This document shows positions 23,933-34,230 of a stretch of 64,000 nucleotides of DNA, in pieces; within the stretch, counting starts at the first letter, position 1; the number at the start of each line of letters is the position of its first letter. The DNA lies in the NCBI RefSeq assembly GCF_000276665.1, contig NW_004955429.1, positions 2,013,631 through 2,077,630 of the forward strand, in the 5' to 3' direction. Under the pieces are notes generated by a model. It worked only from the letters and a program-made list of their open reading frames with translations. It searched no databases and was not told where the DNA came from. The stretch is from Chinchilla lanigera. Taxonomy: Eukaryota > Chordata > Mammalia > Rodentia > Chinchillidae. Made by a program: the position numbers and the translations under genes.

Positions 23933-24232
23933 CAAAGTCTCCAGTGGAGATTTTGTTTCTTCTCCAGCTTCTAAACGTCACTTGTACACACAGGATGCAG
24001 CTCCTCCCTCTCTCTTCAAACACTGCTTCTTTCTGACGCTCCTTCCATCCTCACCTCTTTCTGCAGATACAGTTGCAGAAAGTTCCCTGATTTTTAGAAC
24101 TAAGGTGATTACCTCCTGCTGACTTGGATAATCCAAAATAACCTCCCACCTCAAGGTCTTTAACTTAATCATATCTGTAGCTTTCAGGAATAAGAAAACG
24201 GACATTTTATGGAGACTGTCATTGCCTTTTAC

Positions 24233-24705
24233 CAAAGAGATATGTTGTGCCTTACTTTTTATTGTACTATTGATCTTTGAGATTCATTGCATCATACAAT
24301 TCTGTAATCTATGTTTCCCATGCTTTTTCTTTTTAAAAAAAATTTAGCCTTTTTTTATAACTGGCACTGAATTGATTAGATAAATTCCAATTTCTTCTCC
24401 ACTCATCATACTGTTAGTAGTTATAAATTTTCAATTTGTTTTGCTTTTTTTCCTAGAAATTACTATATTTAGTATTTCTATCATCTTCAACAAGATCATA
24501 GTGTACTTTCCTTCTAAATCTCATTTTTACCATGTCTAGATTATTATTGTTTTAAATTTAACTTCAATGTGTTTTTAATGGATACAATTATCACTTATTA
24601 CTCAGAAAATGATAATATAGACTGAGCATGCTTCATGCTTTATTGCACACTATTGACTCTTGCACGTTAGTGTTGCTTATGAATTCTTTTCTCTCTGTTG
24701 AGGGA
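24233..24705. other. T-rich unclassified stretch
   Basis: T-rich on the plus strand, in the style of antisense old L1, but no diagnostic block was recognised. Confidence 0.4.
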
Positions 24706-25025
24706 TGTTGTGACAGTTAAACTGGGCTTGATTAGCCTGAAGGTTTCCTAGGGGATTAGGGAACCATAATTTTGGATGAGGGTTGAGGAGGTGTGACCTT
24801 GGGCATTCAGTCTGGTCTTTGGTCCACTGTTCATTTTCCCTACTCTGCTTCCTGGCCATCATGAATTGAGCATCTTTGTTCCACCAGGCCTTTCTGCCGT
24901 GTTCTATTTTGAAGCCAGATGACCCTAGACTGACATGTCTGAAACTGTGAGCCAGATTAAGTCTTCCTTCCTGTAAATTGCAGGTAGCGGATATTTTCTC
25001 CCAGCAACAGAAAACTGACTAATCA
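24706..25025 (+). mobile_element. MaLR LTR (MT-like), sense
   Basis: It begins near tgttgtgacagttaaactgg and contains ctgcttcctggccatcatga, a tctgaaactgtgagccagat block and agtcttccttcctgtaaatt. It ends with tctcccagcaacagaaaact and gactaatca, the typical MaLR 3' end. No clear target-site duplication. The minus-strand frame at 24,677-24,862 overlaps it. Confidence 0.75.
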
Positions 25026-26474
25026 GACATGCTTTATCACTTTTTCCATGAAGGACTAAAGGTAGTAAGCCATCTTATTCTTTAGAAATCTGAAAACATG
25101 CTTATTTCACTACAGAATTCCAAGTATCCCATTATCTTCCTGGAGCATTTAGAGGATGTTCATATTTTGGCTTTTGCATCTTTTATTACTGCTGAAAAAA
25201 TGAGTGTTAAAATTACTGTAGCAACTATTTTTGATAGCTAATCTGATGTTTCATAGTACATTCTGAAGTATAGTCCCTATACTCTTCATACACTGTAGTT
25301 TCACAATGGTTGACACTGTATGGATTTTTATGCTTTTGTAAGTGCTCAGCCCATGATATGTATTTTCTACTTGAATGCTCATGAGTTTATTTAATCCTGA
25401 AAATCTTTGACTTGCTATCTACTTAAATATTGTTTCCTCTCTTATTTGCTATTTTCTTCAATGTAAAATTTCTCAATTGACCTTTAACATCCTTCAATAT
25501 TTTGTGTATCTAGTCATCTCATTGATTGGTATTCTAGGTTGCATTCTCAGATGGGTCTAGTCAACTATTACTCACTTCTATGGAACTTTTTAAAGAAAAT
25601 CATTATATCCTCAATTCACAAATTTTGCACTTGATTTTCATCATTGCCTCTCCTTGCTGCTGGCTGATGGATGTCCTTTGCATGTAAATATTTTATAAAT
25701 GTCAATATATTTCTCAAGGTTTTCAGTCATCTCTTTTCTTCTGTGTTAATTCATATGTTTATCATTGCCTGTGGTTTGGAATATCTCACCTGTATTGGCA
25801 CCCTGGTAGAGTGCCATTCATATGAATGTTTCCACAAGTGAGTTGCTTTTCAGACAGCCATGATTTTTTTTCAGCCCACTAGGAGGATAGACCCAATTTA
25901 GGTTGAAGAGAAGCTCAAGGCTTTCAGCTTGCACAAAGAGATGGTACAGTCCCAAATCCCATGTCCATTTACAAGGGCCTCTGCTTCCTCCTTCATCCAA
26001 GTAATAATGAGTTTGGCCATAACCTCAGAAAGCTAGGCAGAGATATTTTATCTTCTATCATGAGCAAGAATGAAAATCTCGAACAACAGCTATCCTGGGG
26101 ACGCAAGCCTAGGCCTAGCTCTTTTCCAGACCTGGGGATTCTGCAGAGTTGAAATTCAACTTTGATTGCCCAAATATGGTTCCAGGTTACCATGAATTAT
26201 GAGCCTGGTAATGTACATTTCTACTTTTAATCCTCAGAAATTAGCCTATTGTTTCTGTGTGTAGCTATATTCTTTGAATACACTATTATGGCTCATTCTT
26301 GTATATATTGTTTATATAAAAGATTTATATTCTTATATACATACACATAATATATATATAAATAAGTTTTATAGGTTATTCATATACACAGTATGTATTC
26401 TTTACAAAAATGCTGAAAGATAAAGCATTTCAAATTATATTAAGTACAAGTCAAAATGTACAAACTATTATATA
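25026..26474. other. Unclassified AT-rich stretch
   Basis: T-rich sequence with a small TATA-rich patch at 26,300-26,365. The opposing frames near 25,818-26,193 show no coding signature. Confidence 0.45.
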
Positions 26475-26500
26475 GTAATAATAATAATAATAATAATAAA
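26475..26500 (+). repeat. (AAT)n microsatellite
   Basis: Eight or so uninterrupted aat units. Confidence 0.95.
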
Positions 26501-26540
26501 GCTGACACTTTTAAGAAATTATAGTAATGCCTCAGTTCGC

Positions 26541-26669
26541 AAATGCTCCTGTTAGGGCTGGGGATTTAGCTCAGGGGCACAGCACCTGCCTGGCAAGCAC
26601 AAGGTCATGAGTTTGATTCCCGGTACCGGAGAAAAACAAACAAACAAAAAAAAGAAAAATGCTCCTGTT
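26541..26669 (+). repeat. 13-bp target-site duplication flanking an ID SINE
   Basis: aaatgctcctgtt is found at 26,541-26,553 and again at 26,657-26,669, enclosing the ID element. Confidence 0.9.
26555..26656 (+). mobile_element. ID SINE, sense
   Basis: It starts gggctggggatttagctcag, includes the tRNA-like B-box region (gagtttgattcccggtaccg), and ends in an A-rich tail with caaa units. The 13-bp flanking duplications are intact. Confidence 0.95.
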
Positions 26670-26849
26670 GCAAGGTTTGCAAACAGTACTGTTGGTAAAC
26701 TTGTGCTTCTGTTCATGAACTCTTCACTGGGTGACCAACATGGCCATGGCCATCTTCCCCAGAATTGTGGAAGGAATGTTTCAAGCCATCTTCTAATGAT
26801 TTTAAATGAACTCATTCCTTTAATTCTCTCAGAGATCTCATGTACCATG

Positions 26850-26965
26850 TACTAACATTATCTCTCTATTATAAATGAATAAACAGAGGTGTAGAATGTT
26901 GAAGTGACCTGCTCCAGGTTGTTTACAAGGAAAGAAAGTGGCACAACTTGTCTTCTTTCTTGGAC
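26850..26965 (-). mobile_element. MIR SINE fragment, antisense
   Basis: The order ttataaatgaataaacagag, gtgtagaatgttgaagtgac, ctgctccaggttg, aagaaagtggcacaa follows antisense MIR (gatgaggaaactgaggcacagagaggttaa and on). Confidence 0.65.
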
Positions 26966-26999
26966 AGAATACTCTCTCCCACTAATCATACATGGAGGT

Positions 27000-27132
27000 A
27001 AGAAGGAATGTCTTAGGGGCTGGGGATTGAGCTCAGCGGCAAAAGCGCCTGTCTGGCAAGCGCAAGGTCGTGAGTTCGGTTCCCGGTACCGGAGAAAAAC
27101 CAAAAAAAAAAAAAAAAGAAGGAATGTCTTAG
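27000..27132 (+). repeat. 17-bp target-site duplication flanking an ID SINE
   Basis: aagaaggaatgtcttag at 27,000-27,016 is repeated exactly at 27,116-27,132. Confidence 0.92.
27017..27115 (+). mobile_element. ID SINE, sense, young-looking copy
   Basis: The body runs gggctggggattgagctcag ... gcctgtctggcaagcgcaag ... cggtaccggag with a pure A tail of about 15. The exact 17-bp duplications and clean tail suggest one of the youngest insertions in the window. Confidence 0.96.
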
Positions 27133-28334
27133 AAGAGATTCATTTTGGACAGTGATGATATGTTTCTAAATTGTTCCTAGTGAATCCATGAGACTTTTGT
27201 AACAATAAAGAATAGTAATGTGGAACTTTTAATATGCTTTCAAAATATAAAGGATGGCTTTTTCTACACTTTCATTGTTATACAACAGTGTACTGATGAA
27301 TTCAGCAAAGGGCTAAATTGTCTGCAAAATACATAGAAAAACTGACAAGAGGGGAGAAAAATCATGTCTCAGAGCTGAGAAGGAAGGTTCATGAACCAGA
27401 GATCCACTTGGTCTCCTTCACCACCTGTCCAGGGCTGATCCTCTCTCCTGCTCTGATGCCCTTCTCTCATTTATGGTTAAGCAGCTGTCTTCCCCAGGGT
27501 TTTGCAGTTTCTATGGCAATGGGTGTTATTTGAAATATAGGAAAGACTACTTTGTATTCTCAGGGCATATTTCTAATTCTTGTGATACTGCTACTCACTA
27601 AACCCATATGAAATGCCATAATCTCTTGTCTACTGTGTGATAGGAAAAGATGAAGAAGTTGTGTGTGCCCAGAATAAAAGCCATGAAAGAATGCATAATT
27701 GTTAAAAAGTAGAACTCCTAGAGAAATGGATAGTTCTTTGAAAGAGGGAGGATGTCAAAAATGATATATCCACTAAAGAATCTTTATCTGCGGCTGCCAA
27801 TGCAGAGGGAGACCAACGCCTGCATTATGTACCCCTCTGCCCCAATTTCTGGTCCCATCTGGAGAGCCTTGAACAAGGACAGGGGAAAATTTTTCTAGAC
27901 ACTGGGCCACGAGTTAGCAAAAGATCAGTGAATAAAATCCCATCTCAGATTCACAGTGGTCCCTATAATTGTGAAACAGAATGGGTTCCTTATGAGATAT
28001 TTTTAATGTGTAACCCTCTATAACCTACATGCTAAGACTGATACATCATACATTACATTTCTACATGTTGTATGATGACCACAGTCTCACCTTTTGTGTT
28101 CCATGTCCTCTTTTGCCAGCCCTGTAGAAGACTTTTCCATAAAAATTTGACATCAGTTGTTAAACCTGACACTCTTCGAAGGTAGGTAAATTGGTATGTT
28201 ATCATTATTGTCAGAAATGAAAGTAACTCCAAAGTAATTGTGCTTAGGCCTTGTTTTTTTTAAATGCCATTCATTAGAATAAAGTGAGCATATACTAAGA
28301 CTTGAAAGAAGAAAATTACAATTTACCTATTTTT
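27133..28334. other. Unclassified non-coding stretch
   Basis: No recognised gene or repeat. Confidence 0.45.
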
Positions 28335-28342
28335 TTCTGATT

Positions 28343-28433
28343 ATTTTTATTTTTATTTTTTTTGATACATGGAATCGAACTCACAACTTCATGCTTGCCA
28401 GGCAGGCGCTGGGCCACTGAGCTAAATCCCCGG
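28343..28433 (-). mobile_element. ID SINE, antisense
   Basis: A T-rich stretch is followed by gatacatggaatcgaactca, cttgccaggcaggcgctg and ctgagctaaatccccgg, the reverse complement of the ID body. A short duplication, ttctgatt, flanks it at 28,335-28,342 and 28,434-28,441. Confidence 0.88.
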
Positions 28434-28441
28434 TTCTGATT

Positions 28442-29711
28442 CTTTTCAAAAACTTATTTTTTCCTTATTTAAAACATGTGCACTCTCAGTGTCATGTCTT
28501 GGTTGGTATCAAATTTCCAGAAGGGTACGCGCTGTTCTCGTAAGATTTTATAGAAGAAGTATTTCTGCTAAGAGGAGTGGGGGAGGGAAAGAGAAACAGA
28601 ATAAGTTTAGAAGAATCGTAAATTAATAAATCATAATATTACTAACTCAACATATGATGAACTCTAATTATACCTGCAGTGTGGACTGCTAGCAAGGCAA
28701 GATTAAAATATTTCAAGTCATCGTCTTTAGAAGTTCTTATTCTGGTTTTCAAAGGAGCTATCAGATCTGTCAAATTTATCTAAGACAATTCAAAAGTTGA
28801 TTTTAATTTTGCTATAATGATTTTTACAGTTGTCATAAGCTCAAAAACATACAAAGCCAGATACTACAGCTCCAAGGATCCTAATTAAGGTGTTTCATAG
28901 ATTGACTTTAAGTAAATGACAGTTTTTGTATCCCTACTTTTCTCCTTTGATTTTTCTCTAAGAAGAAAAGGGGTTCATGATACAATGTATTAATATATAT
29001 TTTCAAATATCAAGAGAAAAAGGTTGGCTTAGCTGGATCTGACATATACAGAATAAAATGAATTCAGAAGCAACTAAAAGGAATATCAACATCACTTTTA
29101 AAAATGTGAGTAGAAAATGCAAAGTGAGTTGTATAAAGGCATTTGTGCCAACTATTCTAGTATCTATAAAATTCTGGCATCAACACTAGAACTTAGCCAG
29201 GCTATCATTTCAATGATAAATGGTGAGCCTATCATGGATTCTAGAGAAAGCATTTCATATTGTAAAATATGAGATGGATTTTATTCTTCTCTAAGCAGTT
29301 CACAGAGAGTCCTTTGAAGATTCAGAATCCAGAATCCCAGCATTACTAATCATGAGCTCTTTTCTCTCTTCATGCTGTCCCCATAGGTGGCCAATCAAGC
29401 ATAGCATAAATAATCGCAATGATTTGGATTTTTGAAGAGCTCAATTCTTTTTAAAAATCCCTTTATTTATATTAATTCAAGTAATTTTGCTTTTTGCCCA
29501 GTGCTGGCAAATAGATTCATGTTAGGCTATTTGGAGCCACACAAATCAATCACCGACTAACACTTTCCACATGTTAATATCACTTGGGAAAAAACCTCCT
29601 ATGGCATTTTGGACTCCAGCAAACATCTCCACACTTAAATGGGTGGGGGAGGTTACCACGTAGTATGCAAGGCCCCCTCCCTTAAGTTGTTTTTGTGGTT
29701 TTTTGGTTCTA
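28442..29711. other. Unclassified non-coding stretch
   Basis: No recognised gene or repeat. Confidence 0.45.
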
Positions 29712-29905
29712 TTTTGTTGTTTTGTTTTGTTTTGTTTCGTTTCATTTTGTTTTTTGTAGTACTGGAGACCTGGCCCAGGGCCTTCTCACTGAATTACATC
29801 CCTAGTTCTCTGCATTTTTATTTTTCACATGGAGACAGGATCTCCCTAAATTGTCCAGGCTAGCCTTGAACCTGCTATCCTTCTGCCTCAGCCTCAGCTC
29901 TGGCT
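29712..29905 (-). mobile_element. ID-B1 dimeric SINE, antisense, with TTTTG tail repeat
   Basis: A (TTTTG)n-rich tail at 29,712-29,756 is followed by an antisense ID remnant (gtactggagacctggcccag, gaattacatccctagttctc) and an antisense B1 (agacaggatctccctaaatt, ccaggctagccttgaacctg). Confidence 0.75.
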
Positions 29906-31150
29906 TTAAACTTATAGTCAAGTAGGATGAAAAATTATGATGCCACTCTGGGCGGGTGGTTGCCTTGGTCTCCCCAGGTCACTCCACCCCTTTTCTAGAA
30001 AGCACTTCCTACCTGCCTTTTGTATCAGGTTCTTCCTCATCCCTGCTTTCTCTCTGCCTCTAAAGTCCGCTGGTTGTCAGTTGCTGCTGTCGCCACCTCT
30101 CTGTGTGAATAGCTCCACTCCAGCAACCTTCTGCAGAGGCGAATGGCAGAAAATGACCTTTAGACCCGAAGCAGAAAACCATCTTTCCACATCATGCTGA
30201 ATTCTAATAATAATGAGTGCAGCATTCTTTATTTCTCCCTTCAGCAAGATGAACATTTGACCACATATGAAATGATCTGACTTCATTCTATATCCTATGT
30301 TTGAAAGGATTTGGAAAACGAATGTGGCCAAAGGTTGCTAGCATTCATTTCATAAAATAAGTAAGTATGTACCCTTGTACACGGAATGCATGTAATAAAA
30401 ATAGCCACTGTTCTAAGGACCAAAAAAGCTATGTCCTTGTCATAGCCCCTTTGCTATTATTTTTCTGCGTGACCCCAGGCTGGTCACAGAATTCCCAACT
30501 CTGAATTCTCATGATAAAAATGCAAGGGTTGGATTAAGTGATGGCTATATTTTTAAATTGATGCTTCCCTGTGTTAGGCTTCTCTGGTATAGAATATCCC
30601 AACAGATACCACTAAGTGGTGGAAACAGAAAGAAGGCCAACACTTTGTGGAGTTTAACGTTTAATTGGAGAAAAGAAACATGAACACATCACAAAAACAG
30701 AGGGAGGGCAGGGCCAGTCATAGTCAAGGCCTAGAGAGCAGAGCTTGGGAGTAAATGTCAACAGCCATGCTTCAGCTCTACAGACAGTACAGAGACACAC
30801 TGGACATGTGGGTGGGGACGGGCAGGGCAGGCTGGAGGTGGCAGGAGCACAAGGAATGTGAAACAGGACGTAGAACCTTGGCTCCTCATCTGAGCAAACG
30901 ATGTGCTTCACTGACTCCTCACAGTCCCTTTCCCTCCTTCACATTCACCTCAATATGGAGTATCAACCTTGTCATAAATCACTGAAATTTGGGAACCACT
31001 CTCTGCAGGGTGGAGCTATTAATAAAAACCTCTGAACAGCTGTTTGGAGAAGGTCAGCAAACACGGATGGCCCCGTGACCAGGCTGAGCGCGCAGCAGGG
31101 AAGGGGCTCTTCAGGAGCATTTCATTATAGAATTCACTCTGAGAGCAGAG
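29906..31150. other. Unclassified non-coding stretch
   Basis: No repeat family recognised. Open frames at 29,937-30,200 and 30,654-30,911 have no recognisable content. Confidence 0.4.
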
Positions 31151-31156
31151 CATACA

Positions 31157-31205
<49 letters not shown>
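31151..31205 (+). repeat. (CA)n microsatellite
   Basis: cataca units followed by a long pure CA run. It explains the His/Thr-repeat and Cys/Val-repeat open frames on the two strands. Confidence 0.97.
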
Positions 31206-31207
<2 letters not shown>

Positions 31208-33740
31208 TGCTAAAGGAGCTCAGGAAACCTGAAGGATTTTCCCTATGTAAAATGTATACCTATATTTCGAGCTACTTTGTTGAAATATCATATTGTTTAG
31301 GTAAACAATTGAAAGTTCACTCAAAGTTCAGTTTGTTCATTTGAGACTCTATAGTGAAGCAGTCTAGCCCAGACTTTGATCACGAAGGCTCACCAGACAC
31401 ACATCCATCTCCCGGCGGTGGGTTTGGTTACCCACCAGGTGATTGTCCCTTTGCCAACCCCACAGGCCCCCTGCCTCTCCTCCCTGTCCCCAGCTCACAA
31501 CTGGAAAGTCCCTGAAACTTGGTACCTTTGACTTTGCATCTTTCAGTGTTCCTTGCTTATCCTCTGGCCTCTGTTTAAGCTGTCTGCTCTTTGTGCTTGT
31601 TCTCTGTCTCTGACTTAGCTTTGATTTAGACCAGCCTAATGAGCTCATCCTCAAGTTCCTTCTAAAGAGGGGATTCTACTGGGGGAATTTTAAGTACTTG
31701 CTTATTCTCTGCATTTGCTCCTGTCTCATTCTGAAGTTACTTTTTATGAGAAAAGGACCAAGTACAGTCTCCTTATCTTATTCTTATTTTTTCTCTTTCC
31801 AAATGATAATTGAAAATGTGATATGTAGAGAAGATTTTACTGGAGCCAGAAAGTATATAAACAAACACATTTAAAAATCAGATTTTATCCTTGGGAAGCA
31901 TAAAATCTCAAAAGATAAAAAACTAAATAAATATAACTTGATAAACATGATATAGTAAATATCTTCTACAGATTTCTTTGAAAGATTGCCAACTTTCTCT
32001 GAGTATGACTTATTTATTTTGATTATTTTTGTAGCTGGCACCTCCAGCTAACCTGTATTTTTTCTGCCAAACTCAATTTTAACTGAGAAAGGTTTCTCAT
32101 TACTGAAAAATTTAAGATCATGTTATTGAAGTATAGAAGGCAATTTAGAGAAGAAAGTACCAAAATTCAACTCTAACTTTCAATAATGACTGTCATTAGG
32201 TTAAGTGTGTAGTTTTTCGACTGGATTTTGAAGAAAATCATTATATGAATATGTAAATGACTATAAAGTTGAAAGAATAATTAATTTTATTTGAATATTT
32301 GTATGTGGGGAAAAGAACGAATGGAAATGTGAAAGAATGGGGAAAGAGTGGAAATGTAATGCTCTTCAGACAAAAATACTCCATCTTTAATTTTCCTTAT
32401 AAATGCTTATTAAACATGAGGATGCAGCTCCAAAAGATGGAGGATTTTTTTTAAGGTCTTAGTAAAATCATTTGTCAAACATCAACAGAGTTGTTCATTG
32501 GTAAATGGACCAGAGGAAGACCTTCTACCTCAATCTGGGCCCCAGAGGAATATAGTGGCGCACATGAGGCCATGCGGGTCACTGCCCAAGATGAGATGAC
32601 AGCAGACTTCTGCACTGAATGAACGTTTTTGAGATATAGAAAGACTTTGAAATGTGCAAGTTAATGGAGGGACTTTAACTTCTCATGGGAGTAAGACAGA
32701 CAGACATACAGACAGATAGACAGGGAGATATGTTACATCCACTCTGTAAAACAGGAAAAATGCCTGTTGGCAGACAAGTCATTATAACCATAGTCTGAAC
32801 TTTCCTCAGCTGAAAAATGAGTAACCCACAGATTTAGTGCCGTGTGCCGAAAACCACCTGTGCATGGTACAAACACAATTAACTAAAGGAAAAGTTTAGA
32901 CCCACATTGAGCCTAGCTTACTTCTTGCAAAGGAGAAGGAGTTGAAATCCTGAGCCAAAAGTATGTTTTAACCTAATTGGAGAGATATGGAATAAATAAT
33001 AGTACAAACTAGTTTGTGAACACATGCTGATATGTATAGTGCAGACAATAATAAAGTTCTAGTGGGGATCCATGCAGTCCAGAGCCAAGACGAATGCCGC
33101 ATGAAAGGAAGGAGCATGGGTATGGCCTTTAAGGATTAGTCAGGATTTGGGTAAATTGAAAGGAGAAGAAAACAAGAAAAGCAAGTTGAACCGCCTTGAG
33201 GTCTGGTTGAGAAAGGCCCAGGGTTCACAGAGTGTTAGCTGGAGATAAGGATGCTTAACAGGAACCCAATTGTGAAGGGTTTTGATGACTAAACCAAGAA
33301 ATCTGGAATCTTTCCATGAGCTGTGAAAAGCTCCACGAAGTCATCCCCTAAAAATTTAGGGAGCCCATTCTCTGTTTATCCATTTAATTATTTGACAGTC
33401 TCACTGCTGTCCATTCCTTGTCAGAGACTTATGATTTGGAGAAACATTGGGGAAAATCCTGCTTCACAGAAAGCAAACCCAATCCCATAGGAAGGATGTG
33501 TGTATAAGGAGAGAAGTTGGATGCATGAAGACCAATTACCGGGCCAGACTCCACCCACAAGTTCTGAATCGAGTGATGATACAAAGGACTATATGGGAAG
33601 ATGAGATGTTCAGTTTTGGTGTGCAGGGGTAGACAGCTTTGTGACATAAAAGAGAAAGAGGGAAATGGATAACAAGGATCAAACTCAGAGAAATAACTTT
33701 GAATAGAAAGAGAAGTAAATACAGTCTTCCAGCAAATATG
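31206..33740. other. Unclassified stretch with a small GACA microsatellite
   Basis: A gacagacagacatacagaca tract lies at about 32,695-32,727. Otherwise no gene or repeat is recognised. Confidence 0.45.
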
Positions 33741-33744
33741 TCCA

Positions 33745-33835
33745 TCTTTGCTGATAATCTAGTCCAACAGTACCCAAAGATGTGTAACAGGAGCCATCTG
33801 TGAAACTGTAAATTTTCCAGTAGCTATGCCCTATT
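33745..33835 (+). mobile_element. hAT-like DNA transposon fragment
   Basis: ctagtccaacagtacccaaa, ggagccatctgtgaaactgt and aaattttccagtagctatg follow the 5' part of the same old family seen at 52,570-52,830. Short and diverged. Confidence 0.45.
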
Positions 33836-33954
33836 CCTTGGTGTTCACCACAACTCAGATTGAGGCTTGATCTCCAAAGTTATGGTATCAAGGGTGACGG
33901 AGGCTTTCAGAGGCACTTTGGGTCATGTAAGTGAAAGCCGCCTTACCTAAAAGA

Positions 33955-34230
33955 GATTAGTGTAGTTCCTGCAAGAGTGTGTTAGTTTCTGCAAGAGTGG
34001 GCTTTTGGCTGGCTTTCTTGCTTCCTCTTTCATCATGTGACCTTTTCTGCATGCCCCTGCTTGCCCTTCCACTTTCCCACCATGCACAGAGCAGCACAAG
34101 GTCTCACCAAGCAGAGCAGATGCAATGCTCTCAGATTTCCTGGGCCATGAGCTAAATAAATCCCTTTTTTAAAGAAATTATCCAGCATCAAGTGTTCTGT
34201 TACAGCAATGGAAAAGGAATTAAGATGCCA
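33955..34230 (+). mobile_element. MaLR LTR 3' portion (MST/MLT-like), sense
   Basis: It contains a tctttcatcatgtgacctt block, ttctgcatgcccctgc, gggccatgagctaaataaat (AATAAA signal), gtgttctgttacagcaatgg, and ends near aattaagatgcca. The 5' end is indistinct. The minus-strand frame at 34,033-34,233 is its antisense translation. Confidence 0.72.

Larger units (their letters stand above)
23403..24232 (-). mobile_element. MLT1 LTR, antisense, split by a younger LTR
   Basis: The left half (23,403-23,551) carries antisense MLT1 landmarks: tgttagttttctattatc, gtgtaacaaattatcactaa, cacttaaaacaacagggaat and a ctcagtggactagaatcaag block. The right half (23,928-24,232) continues with tctccagcttctaaacgtca, ggtgattacctcctgctgac, acctcaaggtctttaactta and acggacattttatgg. 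Both halves join in consensus order once the inserted LTR is left out. Confidence 0.8.

Noticed and set aside
23628..24023. 131-codon minus-strand frame
   Set aside because: It crosses the nested MaLR LTR and the MLT1 junction, so the frame is an accident of repeat sequence.
26555..26656. tRNA gene (A- and B-box-like sequence)
   Set aside because: The sequence is the tRNA-derived ID SINE with A tail and TSD. There is no cloverleaf with a plausible anticodon arm, and several identical-type copies occur in the window.
26552..26855. Opposing frames of 98 and 82 codons
   Set aside because: Both start or end in the ID SINE at 26,555-26,656 and have no independent support.
31019..31344. His/Thr-rich and Cys/Val-rich frames
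   Set aside because: Produced by the CA microsatellite at 31,151-31,205.
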